The position numbers and the translations under genes were made by a program. The notes under the pieces were generated by a model. It was not told the DNA's origin, made no database searches, and saw only the letters and a list, made by a program, of their open reading frames with translations. This document shows positions 16,972 through 25,133 of a stretch of 64,000 nucleotides of DNA, in pieces. Positions within the stretch are counted from its first letter, which is position 1. Every line of letters starts with the position of its first letter. Origin of the DNA: Curtobacterium sp. VKM Ac-1395. GTDB taxonomy: Bacteria > Actinomycetota > Actinomycetes > Actinomycetales > Microbacteriaceae. Location: the NCBI RefSeq assembly GCF_015350975.1, contig NZ_JADKRX010000004.1, positions 349,467 to 413,466 of the forward strand, written 5' to 3'.

Positions 16972-18818
16972 GCGACCCCATCCTGCAGGTCGAGGGGCTC
17001 CGTGTCGCGTTCGGCGACGCGGAGCCCGTCGTGCGTGACGTCTCCTTCGCGCTGACGCCCGGCCGCGTGCTCGCCCTGGTCGGCGAGTCCGGCTCGGGGA
17101 AGTCCGTCAGCGCGATGAGCGTGCTCGGACTCCTGCCACCCCAGGCCCGGGTCTCGGGCAGCGCCCGGTTCCGCGGCGAGGAGCTCGTCGGCGCGCCCGT
17201 CGAGTCCCTGCGCGCGGTCCGTGGCGCGGGCATCGGCGTGGTCTTCCAGGAGCCGATGAACTCGTTCACCCCCGTCCTGTCGATCGGCACGCAGATCGCC
17301 GAGGCGGTCCGAGCCCACCCGAGCGGCCTCGACCGTGCCGGGGTGTCCGCCCGCATCGACGAACTGCTGCGATCCGCGGGCCTCGACGACCCGGCACGCA
17401 TCCGAGGGGCGTACCCGCACGAGCTCTCAGGCGGCCAGCTGCAGCGCGCGATGATCGCGATGGCCCTCGCCGGTGACCCCGTCGCGCTCATCGCCGACGA
17501 ACCGACGACCGCCCTCGACGTCACCGTGCAGGCGGGCATCCTCGACCTGCTGCGACACCTCTGCCACGAGCGCGACCTCGCGGTCCTGCTCATCACGCAC
17601 GACATGGGTGTGGTCGCGGACGTCGCCGACGAGGTCCTCGTCATGCGGCGCGGCGAGCCGGTCGAACACGGCACGGTCGCCGACCTGTTCGCCGCCCCGC
17701 AGGCCGCGTACACACGAGCCCTGCTCGCCGCCGTCCCCGCCCTGGGCCCACTCGCGCCGGTACCGCCGCGCAGCGGAGCCTGCGGAGCTGCGGGGCGGCC
17801 GAGCGCGTGGGGAGAGGCCCGTCCGGCGTCCGCCCCGCCCGCCCGGCCCGCAACGGGGCCGGCCGAGTCTCGCCCCGCCGGACAGGATGCGGGGCGCGCA
17901 GGCCGCGATCTGTCCGCCGGGCCGAGACTCGGCGACGCGAGCGGCGAGGCCGGGCCGAGTCTCGGCGACGCGAGCGGCGGGGCGGAGACGAGCCGAGCCT
18001 CCCGGCCGGTGGTGGCGCGACTGCGCGACGTGAGCGTGCGGTACGACCGGCGCGGCACGCCGACCGTCTCGGGCATCGACCTGGAGCTGCGGGCCGGGGA
18101 GACGCTCGGCCTCGTGGGGGAGTCGGGGTCGGGCAAGTCGACGGTGGGGCGCGCGCTCTCCGGCCTCGTGCCGGTCGTGGCCGGCAGCGTCGAGGTGGAC
18201 GGCAGCGACCTCCGGACGGCGCGCGGACGACGGCTGCGCGAGGTCCGCAGTCGTGTCGGCATCGTCTTCCAGGACCCGGCGTCGTCCCTGAACCCGCGCC
18301 AGACCATCGGGTGGAGCATCGCCGAACCGCTGCTGGTCCACGGCTCCACGCCCGCCGACCGGAGCACGCGCGTGCGCGACCTGCTCGACGCGGTGCAGCT
18401 CGACCCGACCTGGGCGGAGCGGTTCCCGCACGAGCTGTCCGGCGGGCAGCGTCAGCGTGTGGCGGTCGCTCGGGCCCTCGCGCTGCGGCCGGCGCTCGTC
18501 GTCGCCGACGAACCGACCTCCGCGCTCGACGTGACGGTGCAGGCGGCCGTGCTCGACCTGCTCTCCGCGCTGCAGGACGACTTCGGGTTCGGCATGCTGC
18601 TCATCAGCCACGACCTCGCGGTGGTGCGCCAGCTCGCGGACGAGGTCGTCGTGCTCCACGACGGCCGCGTCGTCGAACGTGGCCGCACCGAGACCGTGCT
18701 CGACGACCCGCAGGAGGACTACACGCGCATGCTGCTCGCCGCCGCCCCCGTGGCCGATCCGGCTCGCCAGGCCGCTCGCCGTGCCGCCTGGCGTCGTCTC
18801 GTGGAGGTGGGACCGTGA
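16968..18818 (+). CDS. Fused dual ATPase of a peptide-type ABC importer (DppD-DppF fusion)
   Basis: 616-residue protein with two complete ATP-binding domains in one chain. Domain 1 (about 5-255): Walker A GESGSGKS, LSGGQLQRA, ADEPTTALDVT. Domain 2 (about 345-600): GESGSGKST, LSGGQRQRV, ADEPTSALDVT. The roughly 90-residue linker is Ala/Gly/Pro/Arg-rich and holds an 11-residue tandem repeat (17917-17979). GTG 16968 overlaps the SBP stop. These proteins power import through the two permeases that follow. Fused forms are known in actinobacteria; the low-complexity linker is the unusual part. Confidence 0.93.
   Translation: MSDPILQVEGLRVAFGDAEPVVRDVSFALTPGRVLALVGESGSGKSVSAMSVLGLLPPQARVSGSARFRGEELVGAPVESLRAVRGAGIGVVFQEPMNSFTPVLSIGTQIAEAVRAHPSGLDRAGVSARIDELLRSAGLDDPARIRGAYPHELSGGQLQRAMIAMALAGDPVALIADEPTTALDVTVQAGILDLLRHLCHERDLAVLLITHDMGVVADVADEVLVMRRGEPVEHGTVADLFAAPQAAYTRALLAAVPALGPLAPVPPRSGACGAAGRPSAWGEARPASAPPARPATGPAESRPAGQDAGRAGRDLSAGPRLGDASGEAGPSLGDASGGAETSRASRPVVARLRDVSVRYDRRGTPTVSGIDLELRAGETLGLVGESGSGKSTVGRALSGLVPVVAGSVEVDGSDLRTARGRRLREVRSRVGIVFQDPASSLNPRQTIGWSIAEPLLVHGSTPADRSTRVRDLLDAVQLDPTWAERFPHELSGGQRQRVAVARALALRPALVVADEPTSALDVTVQAAVLDLLSALQDDFGFGMLLISHDLAVVRQLADEVVVLHDGRVVERGRTETVLDDPQEDYTRMLLAAAPVADPARQAARRAAWRRLVEVGP
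17917..17979 (+). repeat. 33-bp duplication in the ATPase linker
   Basis: Two copies of a 30-base unit, 33-bp period, one mismatch, each containing the self-complementary CCGAG(A/T)CTCGG. They encode the linker repeat GPRLGDASGEA / GPSLGDASGGA. The palindromic core resembles a hairpin element captured in a coding linker. Confidence 0.85.
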
Positions 18819-19750
18819 CCGCGAACGTCGTCGAGCGGCCCGTCGCCGCCTCCGGTCGGTCGACCGGGTTCCGCGCGGTCGTCCGACGCGTCCGGCAGGA
18901 CCGCTGGGCCGTCACGAGCGCGGTCGTCATCGCGGTCTTCCTGCTCGTCGCCGTCCTCGCCCCCGTGATCGCCGGGATCAGCGGGCAGGACCCGTACAGC
19001 TACCACATCGGGGCGCTCAACTCCTTCGGGGCACCGCGGGGAGCGCTCGGCGGGGTCAGCGGCACGCACTGGTTCGGCGTCGAGCCGCTGACCGGGCGCG
19101 ACCTGTTCGCGATCGTCACGTACGGCGCGCGGACCTCGCTCGGGATCGGCCTGGCGGCGACCGCGATGTCGATCGTCATCGGTGTGCTCGTCGGCGTCAC
19201 GACGGGGTTCTTCGGCGGCTGGTACGACCGCGTGCTGAGCCGGGTCGTCGACGTGATGTTCGGGTTCCCGTCGCTCGTGTTCATGATCGCGCTCACCGCC
19301 ATCGTGCCGACGTCGTTCCCGAAGCCGCTGCTCGTCGTGCTGGTCATCGGGTTCTTCGGGTGGCCGGCCGTCGCGCGGGTCATCCGCGGGCAGACGCTGT
19401 CCCTGCGGTCGCGGAACTACGTCGTCGCCTCGACCGCGCTCGGCGCCGGGCGGTGGCACGTCATCCGGACGCAGCTGCTGCCGAACCTCGCCGCGACGAT
19501 CACCGTCTACGCGACGATCTCGATCCCGTCGATGATCGGTGCCGAGGCCGCGCTGTCGTTCCTGGCCGTGGGCGTCACCCCGCCGACGCCGTCGTGGGGT
19601 CGCAGCATCGGCGACGCGATCGGCTGGGTGCAGACCGACCCGATGTACCTGCTGTTCCCCGGCATCGCCCTGTTCCTCGTGACCCTGGCGTTCAACGTGC
19701 TCGGCGACGCCCTGCGCGACGCCCTCGACCCGCGCGGAGGCACCCGGTGA
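18815..19750 (+). CDS. ABC transporter permease, DppC type
   Basis: Membrane permease of 311 residues with an N-terminal cytoplasmic stretch, one early transmembrane helix (VIAVFLLVAVLAPVIAG) and a C-terminal BPD_transp_1 domain of about five helices. The EAA-type loop reads ASTALGAGRWHVIRTQLLPN. GTG 18815 is in a GTGA overlap with the ATPase stop. It should pair with the following DppB-type permease to form the channel of the importer. Confidence 0.93.
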   Translation: MTANVVERPVAASGRSTGFRAVVRRVRQDRWAVTSAVVIAVFLLVAVLAPVIAGISGQDPYSYHIGALNSFGAPRGALGGVSGTHWFGVEPLTGRDLFAIVTYGARTSLGIGLAATAMSIVIGVLVGVTTGFFGGWYDRVLSRVVDVMFGFPSLVFMIALTAIVPTSFPKPLLVVLVIGFFGWPAVARVIRGQTLSLRSRNYVVASTALGAGRWHVIRTQLLPNLAATITVYATISIPSMIGAEAALSFLAVGVTPPTPSWGRSIGDAIGWVQTDPMYLLFPGIALFLVTLAFNVLGDALRDALDPRGGTR

Positions 19751-20745
19751 CCGCGTTCCGCTTCGTCCTGTTCCGCGTGCTCGGCGCCGTGGTCGTGCTG
19801 CTCGTCGTCGCCGCGGTGACGTACGCGCTGTTCATGCTGCTGCCGACGAACCCCGCGCGCGCCATCTGCGACAAGCCCTGCACCCCGGACCGGCTGCGCG
19901 AGGTGCAGGCGTTCCTCGGCACGGACAAGCCGTGGATCGCCCAGTTCGGCGCGTACCTCGGCGGGATCGTCACCGGTCGGACGTTCGGCACCGGCGCCTC
20001 GGTCATCCACTGCGCGGCACCGTGCTTCGGGTACTCGTTCCAGCTCCACGACAGCGTCACCTCGCTCATCCTCACGCGGCTGCCCGTCACCGCCTCGATC
20101 GCCGTCGGTGCCGCCCTGCTGTGGCTCGTCGCCGGTGTCGCCGGGGGAGCGGCCTCGGCACTGCGCCGGGGGTCCCTGCTCGACCGCACCGTGATGGGCA
20201 TCGCCGTCGCCGGGGTCTCCGCGCCGTCGTACCTGGTCGGGTTGCTCGCGATCCTGCTGTTCGGGTTCGTGCTCGGGGTGCTGCCGACCAGCGGGTACGT
20301 GCCCTTCACCGAGGACCCGGTCGGCTGGTTCACCCACCTGGTGCTGCCGTGGTGCGTGCTCGCGTTCATCAGCGCCGCGATCTACGCCCGCCTGACCCGG
20401 GGCGAGATGCTCGAGTCGATGTCGCAGGACTTCGTCCGGACGGCTCGCGCCAAGGGCCTCCGCGAACGCCAGGTCGTCGTGCGGCACGGGCTGCGGACGG
20501 CGATCCTGCCCGTGGTGACCCTGTTCGGGCTCGACCTCGGGTCGCTGCTCGGCGGGGCGGTCATCACCGAGAAGGTGTTCTCGATGCAGGGCCTCGGGGC
20601 GCTGCTCATCGACGCGGTGCACACGCTCGACCTGCAGGTGGTCGTCGGCTTCACGCTGTTCTCGGCGTTCCTGGTGGTCACCGCGAACGTGGTCGTCGAC
20701 GTGGTCTACAGCGTGGTCGATCCCCGCGTGCGGCGGCGGGGGTAG
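19747..20745 (+). CDS. ABC transporter permease, DppB type
   Basis: 332-residue permease. N-terminal helix (VLGAVVVLLVVAAVTYALFMLL), then an extracellular region with two close cysteines pairs (ICDKPC, CAAPC) and five further helices. The EAA loop reads ARAKGLRERQVVVRHGLR, followed by GGAVITEKVFSMQGLG. GTG 19747 overlaps the previous stop (GTGA). Permease order C-before-B is the reverse of most dpp operons. Only 32 bp separate its stop from the converging acetyltransferase gene. Confidence 0.93.
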   Translation: MTAFRFVLFRVLGAVVVLLVVAAVTYALFMLLPTNPARAICDKPCTPDRLREVQAFLGTDKPWIAQFGAYLGGIVTGRTFGTGASVIHCAAPCFGYSFQLHDSVTSLILTRLPVTASIAVGAALLWLVAGVAGGAASALRRGSLLDRTVMGIAVAGVSAPSYLVGLLAILLFGFVLGVLPTSGYVPFTEDPVGWFTHLVLPWCVLAFISAAIYARLTRGEMLESMSQDFVRTARAKGLRERQVVVRHGLRTAILPVVTLFGLDLGSLLGGAVITEKVFSMQGLGALLIDAVHTLDLQVVVGFTLFSAFLVVTANVVVDVVYSVVDPRVRRRG

Positions 20746-20777
20746 ACGGGCCGTCGCGTCGTCTGCCCCCCCGCGCC

Positions 20778-22109
20778 TCAGAAGTACGTGATGCCGTGCG
20801 GCGTCCGCGGGGGCAGCAGCATCGCGCGGAGCCGGAGTGCGGCCTCGTCCGACGCCCGGAGCAGCCCGGCGGCGGCGAGCGTCACCGGGGACACCGAGCC
20901 GATCAGCAGCGCACCGAGGTCGGCCACGTCGAGCGCGACGTCGACACCGGCTCCGTCGACCTCGCTGAGGACGTCGGACGACAACCGCGTGACCGTGCCC
21001 GCGCCCGACACGACGTCGAGCCGGTACGTGCCCGTGGCGAAGCCCATCGCGTCGGACACCGCGAGCGTCACCGAGCCGTCGACCGCGTACGGCCGCGAGG
21101 ACAGCGTCGCCGCGACGTCGAGCACGCGCAGCCAGACGTGGTCCTCCTCGTGGTCGACGTCGTACGCGCGGTTGTCGGCGAGCGCTGCCACGATCGGGTC
21201 GTCGAGCCGCGAGCGCTTGTACTGCACCACGTCGTTGAGGTCGATCGAGAGCAGGAACTCCCACATCGAGAGGTAGGCGGCGTCGTCCGTGTACACGAGG
21301 TCCACGACCTCGACGGTGGTCTGGCCGCCCGAGTCCTTGACCTTCCAGGTGACGTAGCCGTCGATCTCGTCGGTGCCCTCGGCCCGGTGCACGGCGCCGC
21401 GGACGTCCTTCGCCTTCTCGCCGTCGCCGGTCAGCGCACCGAAGACGATGGGCCACGTGCCGGAGTTGCGGACCATGGAGCCGGGCGTGCGCTCGTGGAA
21501 GCGGTCGAAGACGCCGCGTCCGACGCCGTCGGCCAGCCAGGCCAGCGGCACGACGCTCACGGTGCCCGAGGTCGGTGCCAGGAACGGCAGCGCCCGGTTC
21601 CGCCGGACGCTGACGGCCCGCTCGCGGATCGCGCTGCCGAAGCCGAAGCGCCGGTAGATCGTGCCCTCGGACGCGGTGAGCGAGGCGAGCGCGTAGCCCT
21701 GCTCGACACCGCGGGTCAGGGCGTGCGTCATCATGGCGCGGAGGATCCCGCGGCGACGCTCGGTCGGTCGGACCGTCACCCCGGTGATGGCCTGCGTGTC
21801 CACGCGTGCACCGTCGCCCCAGCTCAGCCCCTTGCGGAGCCAGGTGAACGTGCCGACGGGCCAGGTCTCGTCGACGGAGCCGGGGAAGGGCTCGCGGAGG
21901 TACACGCCGAGGAAGGTCTCTCCGTCCTCGACGAAGTTGGCCGCCATGCGCGCGGCGGACTCGGGCGACAGGGTGCCCTCGTGGAAGCCCATGCCCACGG
22001 CGTCCATCCACGGAGCGGTGCGGGCGTCGGGTGCCCCGTCGGCATCGGTGCCGGGGGTGAACTCGCGCAGGTCGAAGCGGTCGCTGAAGTCGTCGTTGAT
22101 CGGTGCCAC
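20778..22109 (-). CDS. Eis-family GNAT N-acetyltransferase
   Basis: 443-residue cytoplasmic acetyltransferase with the three-part Eis architecture: N-terminal GNAT domain with the acetyl-CoA loop GVTVRPTERRRGILR (about 110-124), a second GNAT-like domain, and a C-terminal sterol-carrier-like domain. The protein ends in TYF; in Eis the C-terminal Phe carboxylate is part of the active site, so this feature is kept. Eis enzymes acetylate aminoglycosides and other amines at several positions, but the natural substrate here is unknown. GTG 22109 is the start. The next gene upstream begins 46 bp away and runs the same way, so co-transcription is possible. Confidence 0.88.
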   Translation of the reverse strand: MAPINDDFSDRFDLREFTPGTDADGAPDARTAPWMDAVGMGFHEGTLSPESAARMAANFVEDGETFLGVYLREPFPGSVDETWPVGTFTWLRKGLSWGDGARVDTQAITGVTVRPTERRRGILRAMMTHALTRGVEQGYALASLTASEGTIYRRFGFGSAIRERAVSVRRNRALPFLAPTSGTVSVVPLAWLADGVGRGVFDRFHERTPGSMVRNSGTWPIVFGALTGDGEKAKDVRGAVHRAEGTDEIDGYVTWKVKDSGGQTTVEVVDLVYTDDAAYLSMWEFLLSIDLNDVVQYKRSRLDDPIVAALADNRAYDVDHEEDHVWLRVLDVAATLSSRPYAVDGSVTLAVSDAMGFATGTYRLDVVSGAGTVTRLSSDVLSEVDGAGVDVALDVADLGALLIGSVSPVTLAAAGLLRASDEAALRLRAMLLPPRTPHGITYF

Positions 22110-22155
22110 GCTCCGACCCTATCGGGGCGGTGTCCGGCGGACCGAGGGACCAGGG

Positions 22156-22863
22156 TCAGAGCGTGGCGACGACGAGCCACGCGACGAGCGAGAACCCCAC
22201 GGCGCGCAGCACCGACGCCGCGACCGGCTGTCGGCGCCACGTCGCGACGAACTCGGCGACCGCCGCGGCGAGCGCCGTCAGCGTGACCACCACGACGATG
22301 CCCGGGAACGGGTGTCCGACGACCCCGGCGCCCACCTGGTGGAACGCCACGATGCCCCACGGCACGATCCCGACCGCCGACCCGAGCCCGAGTGCCACGT
22401 GGGACCCGTCGGTGGACCGCTCGTCGCGCTGCTGGACCACCGCGAACAGCACCCCGGCCGACGCCAGGGCGTAGACGCCGACCAGTGCACCGACGTCGCG
22501 GACGCCGTTGAGCTGCGCGATGACGAACAGGGTGATCGGCGTGGTCAGCAGCGGGTCGAGCGCACCTGCCCACCACGCAGGCGACGCGCCGGACGCCGAC
22601 GGCAGCGCGCCGGACCGTGCTGGCAGCGCCCACGCCGCGGCCGACAGCGCGAGCACCACGACCGTCGCGACGCCGAGGTCCACGTGCGAGAGCGTCCGGG
22701 TCGGCAGGCCGTCGAGCGTGACCGTCACGGCCCGCACGGTGCGCTCGCCGAGCAGGACCACCAGCAGCGCGCCGACTGCCTGGACCGCCATCAGGATGCT
22801 GATCGTCCTGCTCCGTGCGCCCATGTCTCCAGAGCCTGCCAGGTGGAGCAGGTGAGAGCGCAC
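22156..22863 (-). CDS. Heliorhodopsin-like seven-helix protein lacking the retinal lysine
   Basis: 235 residues, seven predicted transmembrane helices (about 18-40, 61-82, 101-120, 124-145, 155-177, 186-208, 214-234). By eye it aligns along its length with heliorhodopsins: helix 1 to SRTISILMAVQ, helix 3 VIAQLNGVRDV (family LIAQICGIADI), helix 5 GIVPW identical, helix 7 SLVAW. The retinal Schiff-base lysine position in helix 7 is Phe224, and the protein contains no lysine at all. The counterion position in helix 3 is Asp103. The two pocket histidines of helices 1 and 2 read Met and Trp. GTG 22863 (AAGG 7 bases upstream) is chosen; ATG 22824 is the alternative (222 residues). It lies beside a photolyase gene. 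The alignment is from memory and the function is unknown. Confidence 0.7.
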   Translation of the reverse strand: MRSHLLHLAGSGDMGARSRTISILMAVQAVGALLVVLLGERTVRAVTVTLDGLPTRTLSHVDLGVATVVVLALSAAAWALPARSGALPSASGASPAWWAGALDPLLTTPITLFVIAQLNGVRDVGALVGVYALASAGVLFAVVQQRDERSTDGSHVALGLGSAVGIVPWGIVAFHQVGAGVVGHPFPGIVVVVTLTALAAAVAEFVATWRRQPVAASVLRAVGFSLVAWLVVATL

Positions 22864-22907
22864 GGAGTGACCTTGACCAGCACGCCGGACCCGAGGACGA
22901 TCACCGC

Positions 22908-23312
22908 ATGAGCCTCTTCATCACCTGTCCCGTCGAGAGCGTCGAGCGCGCGACGGCCTTCTACCGGGCCCTCGGCTGGACGCTCGACCCCGCGATGTCG
23001 GGCGAGCAGGCCTCGTGCTTCGCCATCGCGCCGGAGCAGTACGTCATGCTCACCAGCCGCGAGCTGTACGCCAGCGTCGGCGGGTCCGAGGAGCTCGTGG
23101 GCGGACCGGACACCCCGTCGAAGGTCACCGTCTCGTTCGACCTCGACAGCCGTCAGGCGGTCGACGACCTGGTCGAGCGCGCTGCAGCGGCCGGCGGGCG
23201 GGTCGGCGACACCGACGAGTACCCGTTCATGTACCAGCGCCAGTTCGACGACCCGGACGGCTACCACTGGTCGCCGTTCTGGATGCACCCGGAGCCGCCT
23301 GCGGCGCCCTGA
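22908..23312 (+). CDS. VOC-family (glyoxalase/bleomycin-resistance fold) protein
   Basis: 134-residue single-domain protein of the vicinal oxygen chelate superfamily. It shows the beta-alpha-beta-beta-beta pattern with ITCPVESVERATAFYRALGW at the start and the C-terminal FDDPDGYHWSPFWM motif. Members bind metal and a small substrate or drug. The first metal ligand position is not obvious here, so activity is uncertain. ATG 22908 is divergent from the heliorhodopsin-like gene (44 bp apart), so the two may share a control region. It ends at a strong hairpin. Confidence 0.85.
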   Translation: MSLFITCPVESVERATAFYRALGWTLDPAMSGEQASCFAIAPEQYVMLTSRELYASVGGSEELVGGPDTPSKVTVSFDLDSRQAVDDLVERAAAAGGRVGDTDEYPFMYQRQFDDPDGYHWSPFWMHPEPPAAP

Positions 23313-23330
23313 CCGCCCTGACCGCACGGA

Positions 23331-23382
23331 CCACCGGACGGGAGGCCCGGTGCCAGCCCGCACCGAGCCTCCCGTCCGGTGG
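23331..23382. terminator. Long hairpin between convergent VOC and photolyase genes
   Basis: Arms CCACCGGACGGGAGGCCCGGTGC and its near-perfect complement (22 of 23 pairs) around a 6-base loop. The inner part GGAGGCnCGGTGC is the same element seen at 1008, 1064 and 33484, and the outer CCACCGGAC at 52072. Confidence 0.7.
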
Positions 23383-23402
23383 GTGGTCGCGACCGTGCGC
23401 CG

Positions 23403-24926
23403 TCACGGCATGCGCCGGGCGGCCTCCTGGGCGACGACCTGCTCGCGGTCCGGCATCTGCCGGAGCTGCTGCAGCGGCCGCGTCATGCGGGTGTTGCCCC
23501 GGAGCGCTGGCTCCGCCCGGTCGAGGAACGCCCAGTACCCGGCGGTGAACGGGCAGGCGTCCTCGCCCAGCCGTTCCGTCGGGTCGAACCGGCAGCCGCC
23601 GCAGTGGTCCGTCATCCTGTCGATGTAGCGCCCGCCGGCCGCGTACGGCTTCGTGGCGACGACCCCGCCGTCCGCGTGCTGCGACATCCCGATGATGTTC
23701 GCCGGCATCACCCAGTCGGTGCCGTCGACGAAGACGTCGGTGAACCACTCGGTCAGCTCCACGGGGTCCCAGCCCCGCTGGAGCGAGAAGTTCCCGAGGA
23801 CCATCAGCCGCTGGATGTGGTGCAGCCAGCCGTGGTCCCTGGCGTCGTCGAGCGCGGTGGACAGGCAGACCGCGTCCACCTCGGACGAGTCGAGTTCGCG
23901 CCACCAGCGGGGGAGCGAGGACCCGTTCGACGGTCCGCCGTTCCGCGGCCGGTCCTTCCGCGGTCCGTCGTTCCGCGTCCCGAGTGCCGACGCATCGGCG
24001 CCGTACTCGTCCCCGAGCCACCAGTAGAGGTGCCAGACGTAGTCGCGCCAGCCCGCGATCTGTCGGACGAAGCCCTCGACACTGCCGATGGGGGCGCCGC
24101 CGTCCTCGTACGCGCGGACCGCTGCCGTGACCGCGTCGCGCGGGTCCAGCACGCCGAGGTTCAGCGGCACGCTCAGCAGCGAGTGCGCCATCGTCCGGTC
24201 GTTGGTCAGGACGGCGTCCTCGTACGGTCCGAAGTCGCCGAGCCGGACCTCGAGGAAGTCGTCGAGCGCTGCTCTGGCCTCGTCGGCGGTGACGGCGAAG
24301 CGGCGGCGGTCGTCGCGTCCGACGAACTGCACGACACCGTCGCGCTCCCACCGGTCGAGGTCCTCGCGCACCTCGGCGTCGATCGCGTCCTCCGTCGGCG
24401 ACCACGGTCCGGGCAGCCCGAGGGTCGTCGCGCCGCGCGGCGGGGGCTGCCGGTTGTCGGCGTCGTGGCTGAAGACGCCGCCGACCGGGGCGGTGCCGTC
24501 CATCAACCAACCCTCGCGACGGCGCACCTGCTCGTAGAAGGCCTCCATCAGGAACCGCCCGCCGCGGCCGCGGGCCCAGGCGGCGAAGTCGTCCTCGGAG
24601 GTGACGAACCCGCGGCTCGGCAGGACCGTCACGCCGTGCTCCCGCACCTGCCAGCGGAGGGTCCGGGACGGCGGGTCCACGACCTCGAGGTCGTCCTGTC
24701 CGGCGAGCACATCCTCCAGTCGGAGGACCTGGACGTGGTCCGCCCGGTCGCCGAGCTCGCGCACCCGGTGTCGGAGGGCGCTCAACCACAGGTGTGCCTT
24801 GGCTCGGTGCACGGGGCGGGCGGTGAAGAACTCGCGGGCCTCGACGACGACCGCGGGGCCGCCGTCGTCGAACAGCGGGCCGTACTGGCCGGGGAGCACG
24901 AGACGGCGGCGTGGCGAGTCGGTCAC
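23403..24926 (-). CDS. phrB: FeS-type cryptochrome/(6-4) photolyase (PhrB/CryPro family)
   Basis: 507-residue flavoprotein of the FeS-BCP group, which repairs UV (6-4) photoproducts using light or acts as a photoreceptor. The four [4Fe-4S] cysteines are present at 354, 442, 445 and 458 (CLSTAL, CGGC, CPFTAGYWAFLD), with the same spacing as in Agrobacterium PhrB. QIAGWRDYVWHLYWW and PANIIGMSQHADGG are FAD-region motifs. A lysine/Arg/Gly/Asn-rich insertion near residues 325-345 stems from short DNA repeats. GTG 24926 is taken as start, with no clear ribosome site. The nearby heliorhodopsin-like gene makes a light-related neighbourhood. Confidence 0.92.
   Translation of the reverse strand: MTDSPRRRLVLPGQYGPLFDDGGPAVVVEAREFFTARPVHRAKAHLWLSALRHRVRELGDRADHVQVLRLEDVLAGQDDLEVVDPPSRTLRWQVREHGVTVLPSRGFVTSEDDFAAWARGRGGRFLMEAFYEQVRRREGWLMDGTAPVGGVFSHDADNRQPPPRGATTLGLPGPWSPTEDAIDAEVREDLDRWERDGVVQFVGRDDRRRFAVTADEARAALDDFLEVRLGDFGPYEDAVLTNDRTMAHSLLSVPLNLGVLDPRDAVTAAVRAYEDGGAPIGSVEGFVRQIAGWRDYVWHLYWWLGDEYGADASALGTRNDGPRKDRPRNGGPSNGSSLPRWWRELDSSEVDAVCLSTALDDARDHGWLHHIQRLMVLGNFSLQRGWDPVELTEWFTDVFVDGTDWVMPANIIGMSQHADGGVVATKPYAAGGRYIDRMTDHCGGCRFDPTERLGEDACPFTAGYWAFLDRAEPALRGNTRMTRPLQQLRQMPDREQVVAQEAARRMP
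23926..23980 (-). repeat. Degenerate short repeats inside the photolyase gene
   Basis: Three imperfect units based on GGTCCgtcGTTCCGCG encode the hydrophilic insertion RNDGPRKDRPRNGGPSNG. They probably lie in a loop between the alpha-domain helices. Confidence 0.6.
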
Positions 24927-25014
24927 CTCGCGGACGCTACGCGGTCCGCCCGCGTGCCGCTGGGCTGGCGGGTGCCCCGAGTGGTCAGGACACCCCGCGT
25001 GCGCGTCGTCGGGT

Positions 25015-25061
25015 GGCCGAGAACGGTCGGGCCGGTGGCTCCGGGCCGACGGTTCGCGGCC
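25015..25061 (-). terminator. Hairpin downstream of the 25134 gene
   Basis: Arms GGCCGAGAACGGTCGGGCC and GGGCCGACGGTTCGCGGCC pair at 16 of 19 positions around a 9-base loop, between the 25134 gene and the photolyase gene on the same strand. It likely separates the two transcripts. Confidence 0.5.
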
Positions 25062-25133
25062 GTTCGCCGGACGTGCGCGGGGAGTCGTGACCGGTCGGGC
25101 GGGCGGTGTGTGGGGCTGGGAGGGGTGGGGCGG

